NCBI GenBank assembly: GCA_900318085.1
Contig: ONJF01000016.1
Coordinates: 1-64,000, forward strand
DNA: 64,000 nt
Direction: 5' to 3'
From: an uncultured Bacteroidales bacterium
GTDB taxonomy: Bacteria; Bacteroidota; Bacteroidia; Bacteroidales; F082
Shown here one piece after another: positions 14,902 to 22,767 of this stretch. A program made the translations under genes and the position numbers. Under the pieces are notes generated by a model, which saw nothing but the letters and a program-made list of their open reading frames with translations, searched no databases and was not told where the DNA came from. Position 1 is the first letter of the stretch. Every line of letters begins with the position of its first letter.

Positions 14902-15693
14902 TTATTTGAGATTATCACAATATGATTTTATAACTTCTCGCAATTTCTCTTTTTTTGGATTGCTTTCTAAATTTTCTTTGACCAAGAGTGTTTTCAGGTT
15001 TTCTATTGGATTTATCACATTATATTCTTTCTGTCTACATATATATGAGTACATCTGATTGTTAAGGTAGCGTTTCAAAACAATTAAAAGTAGTATAGTA
15101 ACAATAATGCAGATTACATATTCTACTAATCCTAATAAATAGAAAGAGTCGTATTCCACCACGTTGGAAATCAACTTTATAAGAATTCCGATTGTCAACA
15201 GCCAGAACACACAATTGAAAACAGCCAACAACTCGCCATAGAGACCTTGTACTGCCTCACGTTTGTTTTTGCCAAAAGGATGATAATCTTTTGGCAAGAC
15301 TTTAATCGTGGTGTTTTGTTTGGCATCATCATTATCCATATTGTATTTCTTTCGAATGGCAAACGTTATGAACTGCTCTTTTCTTTGCGCAATCCCTTGG
15401 TAGATACAAAATCGAGACAGAACAAACAGAATAAAAAATGAAATAACATATGAACATAGTAAAGCATCTAAATAAAAAATGCCATCTTCATCTCTCAAAC
15501 AACAAAATCCCGTCGAGAATTCAACGCTACTATTCACAAATACATATCCATAGTAACCGATAACCACGATTAGTGTACATGCTAAAGTGATAATGCCACC
15601 AAGAACTGCGTTGTTGTTTATTGCATATTGCTCATGCAACTGCTTTTCAAGTTCGTTTGGTTGGTTTTCTTCTGTGTCTATCGTAATTTTCAT
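14902..15693 (-). CDS. Hypothetical four-helix membrane protein
   Basis: A 263-residue protein with four predicted membrane helices (LGGIITLACTLIVVIGYYGY; LLCSYVISFFILFVLSRF; LLAVFNCVFWLLTIGILI; VEYVICIIVTILLLIVL) separated by a cytoplasm-like loop rich in Lys/Asn (KKYNMDNDDAKQNTTIKVL) and ending in a basic tail. I do not recognise the family. The ATG at 15693 is chosen over a GTG at 15702. A strong terminator lies only about 20 bases upstream, leaving no room for a normal promoter, so expression may come from readthrough. Codon use looks more AT-rich than most of the window. Confidence 0.65.
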   Translation of the reverse strand: MKITIDTEENQPNELEKQLHEQYAINNNAVLGGIITLACTLIVVIGYYGYVFVNSSVEFSTGFCCLRDEDGIFYLDALLCSYVISFFILFVLSRFCIYQGIAQRKEQFITFAIRKKYNMDNDDAKQNTTIKVLPKDYHPFGKNKREAVQGLYGELLAVFNCVFWLLTIGILIKLISNVVEYDSFYLLGLVEYVICIIVTILLLIVLKRYLNNQMYSYICRQKEYNVINPIENLKTLLVKENLESNPKKEKLREVIKSYCDNLK

Positions 15694-15711
15694 TTTAAAC
15701 ACCGTTCGATC

Positions 15712-15753
15712 AAAAAAAAAAAAAAGGATGCACCTGTTTCAGTGCATCCTTTC
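15712..15753 (-). terminator. Strong intrinsic terminator
   Basis: Minus-strand hairpin AAAGGATGCAC/GTGCATCCTTT with an 8-base loop followed by about 14 Ts; it ends the lipoprotein gene at 15759-16259. Confidence 0.9.
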
Positions 15754-15758
15754 TGTTA

Positions 15759-16259
15759 TTAATCAACTCTTCCTGGATCAGCTGACAAATGAGGGGTAAA
15801 GTGAACAATGCTTTTGATAAAATCATTTTCACTAAGCTCCACTTGCCAATCCGCATGGCACACGAAAACGAAATCTTCGGTAGAGTCTTCGGCTTTTGTC
15901 AAAAACTCTTTCAAACGACGAGAGTCACCTTCTCTAAGGTCAGCATCCCCAATTACTGTTCCGTTTTCGTCTTCTAAATCAACAGTCAATATACTCAACA
16001 ATCTGTAGAAACCAATATCTTGAGGATTCCAACCTTCATACTTGTCATTTACCAATTTCAGCTTTACTTTGAGTTCTATTTGTTCTTTAGGCTTATTAAC
16101 TTTAGTTATTGTACATGGTTGATCCACTACTTCCACAATCCTTTTTAAATCACCACTTTGGAATTTTGTTGTTGTCGGGGTAATGGTTTTTCCTCCTCCA
16201 CCGCATGAGACCAATGCCATTGAAACGACAGCCAACATGATTAAAGCTAATTTCTTCAT
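15759..16259 (-). CDS. Small lipoprotein of unknown family
   Basis: A 166-residue lipoprotein: MKKLALIMLAVVSMALVSCG, nearly the same signal as the protein at 13919-14821, followed by a Gly/Thr linker and a beta-rich domain (DLKRIVEVVDQPCTITKVNK, KEQIELKVKLKLVNDKYEGW, LLSILTVDLEDENGTVIGDA, DFVFVCHADWQVELSENDF). The pattern of alternating hydrophobic strands suggests an immunoglobulin-like or DUF5067-like fold, but I cannot name it. The mature part is not related to its two leader-sharing neighbours, so a leader-signal cassette seems to have been reused. Confidence 0.75.
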   Translation of the reverse strand: MKKLALIMLAVVSMALVSCGGGGKTITPTTTKFQSGDLKRIVEVVDQPCTITKVNKPKEQIELKVKLKLVNDKYEGWNPQDIGFYRLLSILTVDLEDENGTVIGDADLREGDSRRLKEFLTKAEDSTEDFVFVCHADWQVELSENDFIKSIVHFTPHLSADPGRVD

Positions 16260-16305
16260 TTTCTTATCCCTAAATCCGTGTCGGGCGCAACTTTTTAATG
16301 GTTTG
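16260..16305 (-). promoter_or_regulatory. Conserved leader motif, copy B
   Basis: Same GTTGCGCCCGACACG block as copies A and C; copies B and C also share the preceding ACAAACCATTAAAAA stretch. Confidence 0.65.
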
Positions 16306-16334
16306 TTAATTAATTCGTAAGTTTATTTGTATTC

Positions 16335-16685
16335 TTAGTTGTCGAGCAAGGCTTTCTGCATTTTTTCGTTGATTTTTGCCAGACGTTTCAGCTGATCAGT
16401 GGTCAATTCATCCTCAGCATTTTCAAGCTTCGCAGCAAGTTTTTGTGCCTTTTCGGCCAACTTTGCGTACTCGTTCATGGCGCTCATGTCGCCGTTCATG
16501 GCTTTCTTGTAGGTCTTGATGTACTGGTCAACATATTTCTCATACTCCTTGAGAATCTTGTCCCAGTCGTCACCGGCTACGATTTCGCTCTTTGCCGTTT
16601 GGTGGGTTTCCATTGCTGAAACCGTGGTGCAAACGCCTCCCATCAAGAAGGCCAACATTGCTACTGTCATAATGGTTTTTTTCAT
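16335..16685 (-). CDS. Small secreted helical protein (WDKIL module)
   Basis: A 116-residue protein: Sec signal MKKTIMTVAMLAFLMGGVC through TTVSA, then a single helical module DDWDKILKEYEKYVDQYIKT, MNEYAKLAEKAQKLAAKLEN, LTTDQLKRLAKINEKMQKAL. The module matches that near the C-terminus of the lipoprotein at 13919-14821 (DUF6591-like). The ATG at 16685 is preferred to an upstream start at 16760 because the signal peptide begins there and the conserved leader abuts it. Likely first gene of the four-gene minus-strand group. Role unknown; probably periplasmic. Confidence 0.8.
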   Translation of the reverse strand: MKKTIMTVAMLAFLMGGVCTTVSAMETHQTAKSEIVAGDDWDKILKEYEKYVDQYIKTYKKAMNGDMSAMNEYAKLAEKAQKLAAKLENAEDELTTDQLKRLAKINEKMQKALLDN

Positions 16686-16732
16686 TTTCTTATCCCTAGA
16701 TTCGTGTCGGGCGCAACTTTTTAATGGTTTGT
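16686..16732 (-). promoter_or_regulatory. Conserved leader motif, copy C
   Basis: Same block as copies A and B. A minus-strand TTTATTTG promoter-like element lies about 30 bases further upstream, giving a leader of about 70 bases that contains the motif. Confidence 0.65.
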
Positions 16733-16842
16733 GTTTAGTTGATTTAGTTTTTCGTTGCAAATAAATTAAAAAAAATCCATCATCTGCTGGTCCTTGTTGG
16801 TCCTTATTTCTTGGGATTGATTTTCAGTTAGTTGAGAGCCGA

Positions 16843-16920
16843 TTGATAATTGATAATTGATAATTGATAATTGAGGGATGGAAGTTTAGAGTCAGTGAGG
16901 AGTTGAGAGTTGAGAACCAC
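16843..16920 (+). repeat. Tandem heptamer repeats (TTGATAA x4 and GAGTTGA x2)
   Basis: Four perfect TTGATAA units run from 16843 to 16870; two GAGTTGA units lie at 16900-16913. Part of a 620-base region without an intact gene (16686-17307). Confidence 0.85.
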
Positions 16921-16989
16921 ATCTCGCATCAGCCTCTTCGATAGGCCGTCGTCTCGGCGACCGTCGCAATTAATTATGACCAGACGGTA
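16915..16989 (-). pseudogene. Remnant of a SUMP-like gene 3' end
   Basis: Minus-strand translation LVIINCDGRRDDGLSKRLMR followed by DVV parallels the kinase C-terminus VMIKCDGHRGDGLSVRLVRD. A TGA interrupts the frame just upstream, so only the last strand of the domain survives. Confidence 0.65.
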
Positions 16990-17043
16990 TCAAATTATAC
17001 ATAATTGCATTATGCAGATTTGTATCATACGCAAAATGCGTTT

Positions 17044-17256
17044 TTAGAATATCTCTCCATCCCACAGCATCTTCAGGAAGTCCAGGACGCAAAATAGCTC
17101 TATGTCTCCTGATTTGCGTGTGATGGGGTCGAGGGATACGAGAATCAAGCGACAATCCGGATGTTCTTCCTGAAAGGCTTTGAGCCCTTTCTTGTGATTA
17201 ATGTAGGGAGTATACTCCCGATTTTTATGGAAATTTCGGAAGTACAGTCACGAATT
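17044..17256 (-). pseudogene. Remnant of a gene 3' end, probably an AAA/DUF4143-type ATPase
   Basis: The minus strand reads RNFHKNREYTPYINHKKGLK, then AFQEEHPDCRLILVSLDPI, SGDIELFCVLDFLKMLWDGE and a stop. The order LILVSLDP-GDIEL-FLKMLW resembles the C-terminal nuclease-like end of Bacteroidetes ATPases, though not that of the ATPase at 3749-4951. No upstream part of the gene is present. Family assignment is tentative. Confidence 0.45.
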
Positions 17257-17307
17257 TTACACTATTTTAACGATGCAAAAATATACATTCTTGCACATTT
17301 ATTCAAA

Positions 17308-19614
17308 TTAGTATTCTTTTCCAGTGCAATTTTCTAAATCCACATCGCGCACCAGCCTCACCGACAGGCCGTCGCCACGATGGCCGTCGCACTTGATCAT
17401 GACCATACCAAACCCGTATGAGTCTTCGGTGGCTGCATCCGAAGTATGGTAAACACCGGCATTCAAATAGACTCCGTCGATGGTGCGGACGCCTGCCTCG
17501 GGTAGGAAAACCACCCCCGCAGGCTCCATCACCTGTTGGAAGTCACTTTGACTAATGACATTGTTATTAGATTCAGCTGATACATCATTGACAGCATTCA
17601 ACTGATAGGTCGTCACTTTCCAATTGTCGGGCAAGATGAGCAGTCCGTTCACGCCATTCACTTTCGCTCTGGCGAAACGGACGCCCGAAGCGGTGTTGCG
17701 CACAAACAACAAATACATCCATTCCTCTTTCCTTGGCGTACGCCACAAGTGCTCACGCTTGCCACCATTCGAGATGGCGTTGTAGCCCCAGTCGGCCTTG
17801 CCCGACTGGTCATACAAATTGTAGGACGCCTTGCCGTAGGCATAATGCAGGGCGTTGCTTTGCGTGTCCTTGTTGCCGCTCCAAGGTTGCCAGTTCACCG
17901 CGCCATGGTCGTAGCCGCTCGTGGCCCATCCAAACAGGTCGATCCATCCGCTATAGGTCTCCGAGATCTTTTCGTTGTCTTTCCCTATGAAGTCATATTG
18001 GTGCTCGGCAAAACGCCATGTCTGCGTCATGGCCTGATATTGCAAGTTGCCTTTCGAGAACCTCACCTGCTTGCCCTCGCCAATGGAGATGAGCCCTGGC
18101 AAGGCACCTTCCTCCAAGGGAACGAGGGTATCCATCGGCATGGTAGTAAAGACCACCTCGTTACCATAGGTCGTGCCAGCGGTGCTGGTCAGGTAGGCCC
18201 GAACAAAATAGGTGGTGTTGGGCAACAAACCATCCATGAAGACGGGGTCGGAGCTACGCTCACAACAAGCATGGCGGCTCTTGATGGTGGGATTATGCAG
18301 CATGCCCCAACAGATGCCCTGTTCCGTCCCGCCATATTGCTTTGCCGACAACACATCTAGGCCACCCACAGCAGTGGTAGCCGCAATCTCTTGGACAGAA
18401 CGCGTTGTTATCGTGGGAGAGACGAGCCATTCCAGACTGTCGTAGGCCGCTTGACTAATCGTGCCTTTTCGATAGGCATCCCTAAACGACTTGCAATGGC
18501 TGTTGATAAAACCGACGACAGCTTTTTCATGTGATTGTTGGCAGTTACCGCTCTGGAAGACGAAGTTCATCCATTCCTGACTATTGTTCAGATAGAGATT
18601 CGCCATCTCATTAAGCCTTGCCTTGAGGTCCATGCTGGCATTAGCCAGTCGGGCTAGCATCACCTCCCGATACTCTTTCCCCTGCATGGCATCGTTGCTA
18701 ATCGGCTGAAACGCCGTGTTCACATACCATTCAGCCTCGCCAAGATAATTCTTCTGGTCGGCAGTCATACCACTGGCCATGGTTTCAGGCGCCTCAATGT
18801 TTGAGGCGGGCTTGATGGCAAGGATGAGCAAGGGGATCAGCACAGCCGCCACGGCGAGCCAAGGCACTGTTCTCCTCCTCTGATCACAACTTGCCAAGGC
18901 CTTGCGCACCGCCTCCATATCGGCATAACGCTTTTCCGGTTCCTTACGGGTGCATTGAACTGCTATGTGGCTATAACGGTGAGGAAACAGGTTGCCCAAC
19001 ATTAAGCCAAAGGCATACATATCGGCACGGCAGTCTATTTTTCGGCCCTGTTCCTTCTGTTCCGGAGCCATGTATTTCAAGGTACCAGCGGATTGTTTCA
19101 AAATGGCATAGTCGTCGGCATCGGAGAGACCGAAGTCAATGACTTTCACATTGTTGCCATTGCGTGTAACGAGGATATTGCTGGGTTTCAGGTCGCGGTG
19201 CAGGATCTGCTTGCTGTGGATATAGGCCAAGGCATCCACGAGTTGGTCCACCACCTTGCGGCGAACTTCGCTGGTGGGATTGCCTTCAAGAAAAACATCC
19301 AGCGTCACGCCATCGATGTATTCCATCACGATGCAAGGGCCCAGTTCTTCGTCCACATCTTTGGCGTATGCCTTCACGATGTTGGGATGGTCGAGTTGCA
19401 CCATCAACCCATATTCCTTCTTCAGCATCTCAAGGTAGACGGGCTGCTTACGAAACTCCTGTTTCAGCCCTTTCAGCAGGAACCACCTCCCCTGCCGCTT
19501 CACCTTCACCAGCTGGTTGAAGCCACGGCTGACCATAGGCTCGTAGGAGTTCTGTACCTCGTCGGCCGAGAGAAAAACTCCATTGAGGGGTCCCGATGTG
19601 CTGATGTCGTCCAT
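17308..19614 (-). CDS. Transmembrane Ser/Thr protein kinase with SUMP-like ectodomain
   Basis: A 768-residue protein. Residues about 30-245 are a Hanks-type kinase: Lys48 in RWFLLKGL, Glu in the C-helix, hinge IVMEYIDG, catalytic loop HRDLKPSN (139-146), DFGLSD (160-165) and GTLKYMAPEQ. A single membrane helix follows (PWLAVAAVLIPLLILAI, about 251-267), then a helical spacer, a fibronectin-III-like segment (about 398-492, with GLLPNTTYFVRAYLTSTAGT) and a C-terminal SUMP-like domain (about 504-760) of the same subtype as the lipoprotein at 2499-3380. All catalytic residues are present. The ATG at 19614 avoids a long non-conserved extension. Divergent from a putative regulator gene. Confidence 0.88.
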   Translation of the reverse strand: MDDISTSGPLNGVFLSADEVQNSYEPMVSRGFNQLVKVKRQGRWFLLKGLKQEFRKQPVYLEMLKKEYGLMVQLDHPNIVKAYAKDVDEELGPCIVMEYIDGVTLDVFLEGNPTSEVRRKVVDQLVDALAYIHSKQILHRDLKPSNILVTRNGNNVKVIDFGLSDADDYAILKQSAGTLKYMAPEQKEQGRKIDCRADMYAFGLMLGNLFPHRYSHIAVQCTRKEPEKRYADMEAVRKALASCDQRRRTVPWLAVAAVLIPLLILAIKPASNIEAPETMASGMTADQKNYLGEAEWYVNTAFQPISNDAMQGKEYREVMLARLANASMDLKARLNEMANLYLNNSQEWMNFVFQSGNCQQSHEKAVVGFINSHCKSFRDAYRKGTISQAAYDSLEWLVSPTITTRSVQEIAATTAVGGLDVLSAKQYGGTEQGICWGMLHNPTIKSRHACCERSSDPVFMDGLLPNTTYFVRAYLTSTAGTTYGNEVVFTTMPMDTLVPLEEGALPGLISIGEGKQVRFSKGNLQYQAMTQTWRFAEHQYDFIGKDNEKISETYSGWIDLFGWATSGYDHGAVNWQPWSGNKDTQSNALHYAYGKASYNLYDQSGKADWGYNAISNGGKREHLWRTPRKEEWMYLLFVRNTASGVRFARAKVNGVNGLLILPDNWKVTTYQLNAVNDVSAESNNNVISQSDFQQVMEPAGVVFLPEAGVRTIDGVYLNAGVYHTSDAATEDSYGFGMVMIKCDGHRGDGLSVRLVRDVDLENCTGKEY

Positions 19615-19733
19615 AATCGCTTGATTTTGCTGCAAAGATAAGTTTTTTCCCCCTTTCCTTGACAAAAGAACAAACAAGGACCAAAAAGGACCAATTCTAA
19701 TTCGAAAAAATGTTGTTTATTTGCGGTTGCAAA

Positions 19734-19801
19734 GACGCGGGACTGCGAGACGCGAGACGCGGGACTACAGTCTCGTGTCCCGAGTCCCGAAGTCCCGTGT
19801 C
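19734..19801 (+). repeat. Heptamer-built hairpin in the 5' leader of the regulator gene
   Basis: Arms of 33 bases around two central bases pair with about seven mismatches. The left arm is made of GAGACGC-like heptamers, the right of NGTCCCG heptamers. It lies between a TTTATTTG promoter-like box (19716-19723) and the start at 19812, so it would be transcribed. Confidence 0.75.
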
Positions 19802-19811
19802 AAAAAAAACC

Positions 19812-20378
19812 ATGCAAAAAACCAGCCCAGAAATCGCGGAACTCAAACACCGCATCGAGACCAATTTGAAACGCAAGATGAAGACACCCAACGACTTCAT
19901 CTTCCTCAGCGGCGCCGTCTTCGATCGCACGCGCGAGACCATGAGTCCCACAACGCTGAAACGCCTATGGGGCTACATCGACGGTGCCGACCGAACACGC
20001 AATAGCACCCTCGAAATCCTTTCGCAATTCCTAGGTTTCAGCGGCTGGGATCAGTTTGTTGAAGAAATCAACAAGGACAACGGCTCCGACAAGGTGCTTT
20101 CGCACCACATCGATGCCAAAGATCTTAATATTGGCGACAGGGTGAAAGTGTCATGGCGCCCCGACCGCCGTTGCACCTTCCGTTATCTCGGCGAACAGCA
20201 GTTTGAGGTGGAAGAGGCTGAGAACTCCAAACTCAAGGTGGGCAACACCTTCTATTGTAGCCTCTTCATCCTTGGCGAGCCGCTCTATCTCGCACAACTC
20301 GTGCAAGGCAAGAACCTGCCCGTCGACTTCGTGGTGGGCAATAGGGATGGGTTGTGTGAATTGGGATTGAACCCGTAG
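19812..20378 (+). CDS. Putative DNA-binding regulator divergent from the kinase gene
   Basis: A 188-residue protein. Its N-terminal half (ELKHRIETNLKRKMKTPNDF, FDRTRETMSPTTLKRLWGYI, TLEILSQFLGFSGWDQFVEE) matches a helix-turn-helix-like region seen in Bacteroidetes proteins encoded beside signalling genes. The C-terminal half is beta-rich (IGDRVKVSWRPDRRCTFRYL, LKVGNTFYCSLFILGEPLY) and may bind a ligand or mediate oligomerisation. The ATG at 19812 follows the leader hairpin. Function is inferred from fold impression and context only; it could act with the adjacent receptor kinase. Confidence 0.65.
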   Translation: MQKTSPEIAELKHRIETNLKRKMKTPNDFIFLSGAVFDRTRETMSPTTLKRLWGYIDGADRTRNSTLEILSQFLGFSGWDQFVEEINKDNGSDKVLSHHIDAKDLNIGDRVKVSWRPDRRCTFRYLGEQQFEVEEAENSKLKVGNTFYCSLFILGEPLYLAQLVQGKNLPVDFVVGNRDGLCELGLNP

Positions 20379-20402
20379 AGACGTGGCGCGCCGCGTCTCT
20401 AC
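20375..20402 (+). repeat. Perfect-arm palindrome at the convergent regulator/pyrD ends
   Basis: GTAGAGACG, GGCGCGCC and CGTCTCTAC form a 28-base palindrome containing the regulator stop codon and touching the pyrD stop. GTAGAGACG palindromes are a repeat type I recognise from several phyla. Possible bidirectional terminator. Confidence 0.75.
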
Positions 20403-21310
20403 AGCAATGCGCCTGTTAATTCAGCGACCTGGGCAAACCCATGCCGCTCACAGTATTCATTGATTCCCCAAACGACCTTTGCCGAAACCGCTGGATCAAT
20501 GAAATTGGCCGTTCCGATTTCGATGGCAGAGGCGCCAGCGAGCATGAACTCCACGGCATCGATGGCGTTGGAGATGCCACCCAAGCCCACTACAGGGATC
20601 TTCACCGCCTTGGCCACCTGCCACACCATGCGCAAGGCCACCGGCTTCACGCAGGCACCCGACAGACCGCCCGTAATCACAGACAGTTTCGGCTTGCGCT
20701 GCTCCGCGTCAATGGCCATGCCCATCAGCGTGTTAATCAACGACACTGAATCAGCACCATCAGCCTCGGCAGCCAGTGCGATTTCAGCGATGTTGGTCAC
20801 ATTGGGCGACAACTTCACCATCAAGTGCTTATGATACACCTTCCGGACTTCTGAAACCACTTGAGAGATGCCCGTCGTGGTCACACCGAAGGCCATGCCG
20901 CCTTGCTTCACGTTGGGACATGAGACATTCAACTCGATGGCAGGAATCTTGTCCAAGGCATCCACCATCTCGGCGCCTTTCACGTAATCTTCCAAGCAGG
21001 AGCCCGAGAGGTTAAGCAGCACATTGGTATCGAAGTCCTTGATACGAGGATAAATCGTGTCGATGAAGTATTGCACGCCTTTGTTTTGCAGTCCAACGCA
21101 GTTCAGCATCCCTGATGGCGTCTCAGCCATACGCGGATAGGGGTTGCCCTCACGCGGATGAAGCGTCGTGCCCTTCACGATGATGCCACCCAACTGGGCC
21201 AAGTCCACGAAGTCGGTGTACTCCTCGCCATAACCGAAGGTACCCGAAGCCGTCATCACGGGGTTGCGCAGCACCAGGCCGCGACCCAAGTCTATCGTCA
21301 TGTTCACCAT
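20399..21310 (-). CDS. pyrD: Dihydroorotate dehydrogenase B, catalytic subunit PyrD
   Basis: A 303-residue FMN enzyme that oxidises dihydroorotate to orotate in pyrimidine synthesis. Seen: [46 protein letters not shown], the catalytic loop [14 protein letters not shown] with Cys as general base (class 1B mark), [11 protein letters not shown], and the FMN phosphate site [10 protein letters not shown] and [10 protein letters not shown]. The 7-base overlap with the gene for the electron-transfer subunit confirms the NAD-dependent heteromeric class. Confidence 0.95.
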   Translation of the reverse strand: MVNMTIDLGRGLVLRNPVMTASGTFGYGEEYTDFVDLAQLGGIIVKGTTLHPREGNPYPRMAETPSGMLNCVGLQNKGVQYFIDTIYPRIKDFDTNVLLNLSGSCLEDYVKGAEMVDALDKIPAIELNVSCPNVKQGGMAFGVTTTGISQVVSEVRKVYHKHLMVKLSPNVTNIAEIALAAEADGADSVSLINTLMGMAIDAEQRKPKLSVITGGLSGACVKPVALRMVWQVAKAVKIPVVGLGGISNAIDAVEFMLAGASAIEIGTANFIDPAVSAKVVWGINEYCERHGFAQVAELTGALL

Positions 21311-22065
21311 TTCAACCTCCTTGTGTTAAATACCGGGCCTTCCTTACAGACGCACACATGGCCGTCGACAGTGTCCTCCACGCAGCAGAGACAGGCACCG
21401 AGACCGCATGCCATCAGATTCTCAAGCGAGACCTCGCACCAGACACTCTTTTCCGAGGCTAGCTTCGCCACGGCCTTCATCATAGGTTTCGGACCACAGA
21501 CATAGATTTTGTCGAAGCTTTGCTTTTGCCAAACCGAATGCATCGTCACGAAACCTTTCTCGCCAAGTGAGCCGTCTTCGGTGGTCACGAAAGTCTCTCC
21601 AAGTTTTTGATAATCAGCCAGACGAAGCAAATCCGACTCCGTCTTCCCGCCCAAAAGGAGCGTCGGACGGATGCCTTTCTCGTTCAACACCTTGGCAAAA
21701 TAAAACAAAGGCGCGATGCCGATGCCGCCACCGACGAGCAGGCACCTCTCCCCTTTTTCGGGCATGCTGAAGCCATTGCCAAGCGGCAGCACCACATTGA
21801 TGATATCGCCAGTTTCGGCCGAGGCCAAATGTCTTGTCCCCTCGCCAATTTGTTGCACCAAAAGGGTGATTTCATGGTTTTGGAAGTCCACATCGTGGAT
21901 GGAGATGGGGCGACGCAGGTAGGTGGACGGCGAGCCGTCGACGCGCACCTGGACGAACTGCCCGGGAGCCATGTCGGGTAAGGCGCATTCCGCGTGCAAC
22001 CGCAGCAGCGCCGAACGACCGAAGTCCTGCTTCCCAACAAGTTTAAAGTCAACAATTTGCTTCAT
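21304..22065 (-). CDS. pyrK: Dihydroorotate dehydrogenase B, electron transfer subunit PyrK
   Basis: A 253-residue FAD and 2Fe-2S protein that passes electrons from PyrD to NAD. The FAD site is [11 protein letters not shown], the NAD region [16 protein letters not shown], the tail of the oxidoreductase domain [11 protein letters not shown], and the iron-sulfur motif is spread over [19 protein letters not shown] and [12 protein letters not shown], with four Cys in the expected order. First gene of the pyrK-pyrD operon; its promoter appears to be TATCTTTG at 22194-22201, so the leader is about 125 bases and contains a long inverted repeat. Confidence 0.94.
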   Translation of the reverse strand: MKQIVDFKLVGKQDFGRSALLRLHAECALPDMAPGQFVQVRVDGSPSTYLRRPISIHDVDFQNHEITLLVQQIGEGTRHLASAETGDIINVVLPLGNGFSMPEKGERCLLVGGGIGIAPLFYFAKVLNEKGIRPTLLLGGKTESDLLRLADYQKLGETFVTTEDGSLGEKGFVTMHSVWQKQSFDKIYVCGPKPMMKAVAKLASEKSVWCEVSLENLMACGLGACLCCVEDTVDGHVCVCKEGPVFNTRRLKW

Positions 22066-22090
22066 ATAACTATTATTACCCAGTGACTAT

Positions 22091-22184
22091 CGTCATTGCG
22101 AGCGAAGCGAAGCAATCCAGGGAAAAAACCTTGTATAAAAGCTGAAACTCTAGATTGCTTCGTCGTTCCTCCTCGCAATGACGG
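22091..22184 (+). repeat. Inverted repeat (CGTCATTGCGAG type) in the pyrK leader
   Basis: CGTCATTGCGAGCGAAG plus GCAATC pairs with GATTGCTTCG, a short insertion and CTCGCAATGACG. This is a widespread bacterial intergenic repeat type that I recognise. It lies between the predicted pyrK promoter and start codon. Confidence 0.75.
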
Positions 22185-22193
22185 TTAACGGGA

Positions 22194-22201
22194 CAAAGAT
22201 A
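22194..22201 (-). promoter_or_regulatory. -7 promoter element of pyrK-pyrD
   Basis: Minus-strand TATCTTTG directly downstream of the DUF5606 gene terminator. Confidence 0.65.
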
Positions 22202-22202
22202 C

Positions 22203-22228
22203 AAAAAAAGCCGCAAAATGCGGCTTAC
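22203..22228 (-). terminator. Terminator of the DUF5606 gene
   Basis: Minus-strand AAGCCGCA/TGCGGCTT hairpin with a 3-base loop and a T-run. Confidence 0.85.
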
Positions 22229-22250
22229 AATCAATGTATCCTATGAAAAC

Positions 22251-22691
22251 TTATTCTTTTTCTTCCTTGGCTTCCGTTTCAGCCTCGGGCTTTTCTTCCT
22301 CCACGGTGAAGTCGAGCAGGCCCTTGTCGTTCAGCATCTGATACCAGGCGAAGACCTTCTTCATGTCGGAAGGATACACGGCATCCTCGTCGTAGTCAGG
22401 CATGACGAAAGCGAACTTCTCACGCAGTTGTTCAGGCGTGGCCTTCTTATAGTCGAAGTCAACCTTGTCGCCCATCTTGTCGTGGATCATCATGAAGACT
22501 TCCTTGAGCGGGCGGTCCTCATCGACGGAGAAGATGGAGATCTCCTCAAGCGAGCTCATGCGTTCGCGGGCAAAAGCGGGCGTGCACTTGCCATCGAGGA
22601 CAGATTCAACGATAAGCCTTCCAACGGCTTGAGATTTAACCACATAAAGTCCAGGTTTACCGGATATCGAAACAATCTTACTTAAATCCAT
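22251..22691 (-). CDS. DUF5606 family protein
   Basis: A 146-residue protein starting MDLSKIVSISGKPGLYVV, followed by a second conserved region (FARERMSSLEEISIFS, PLKEVFMMIHDKMGD, FDYKKATPEQLREKFAFVMP, YPSDMKKVFAWYQML) and ending in a Glu/Lys-rich tail. This family is nearly universal in Bacteroidetes and of unknown function; the N-terminal SISGKPGLY segment looks like a small beta barrel. It is followed by its own terminator and probably monocistronic. Confidence 0.85.
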   Translation of the reverse strand: MDLSKIVSISGKPGLYVVKSQAVGRLIVESVLDGKCTPAFARERMSSLEEISIFSVDEDRPLKEVFMMIHDKMGDKVDFDYKKATPEQLREKFAFVMPDYDEDAVYPSDMKKVFAWYQMLNDKGLLDFTVEEEKPEAETEAKEEKE

Positions 22692-22767
22692 AGTTCTATT
22701 CTTTTTTCAAAAACGGCTGCAAAAATAGGAAATTTTTAAAAACGCAATCAAAAAATGAAAAAACACC

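Noticed and set aside
16970-17155. Small minus-strand ORF of 61 codons
   Set aside because: The biologically meaningful translations here are the remnants in other frames; this frame is Arg/His/Pro-rich without motif.
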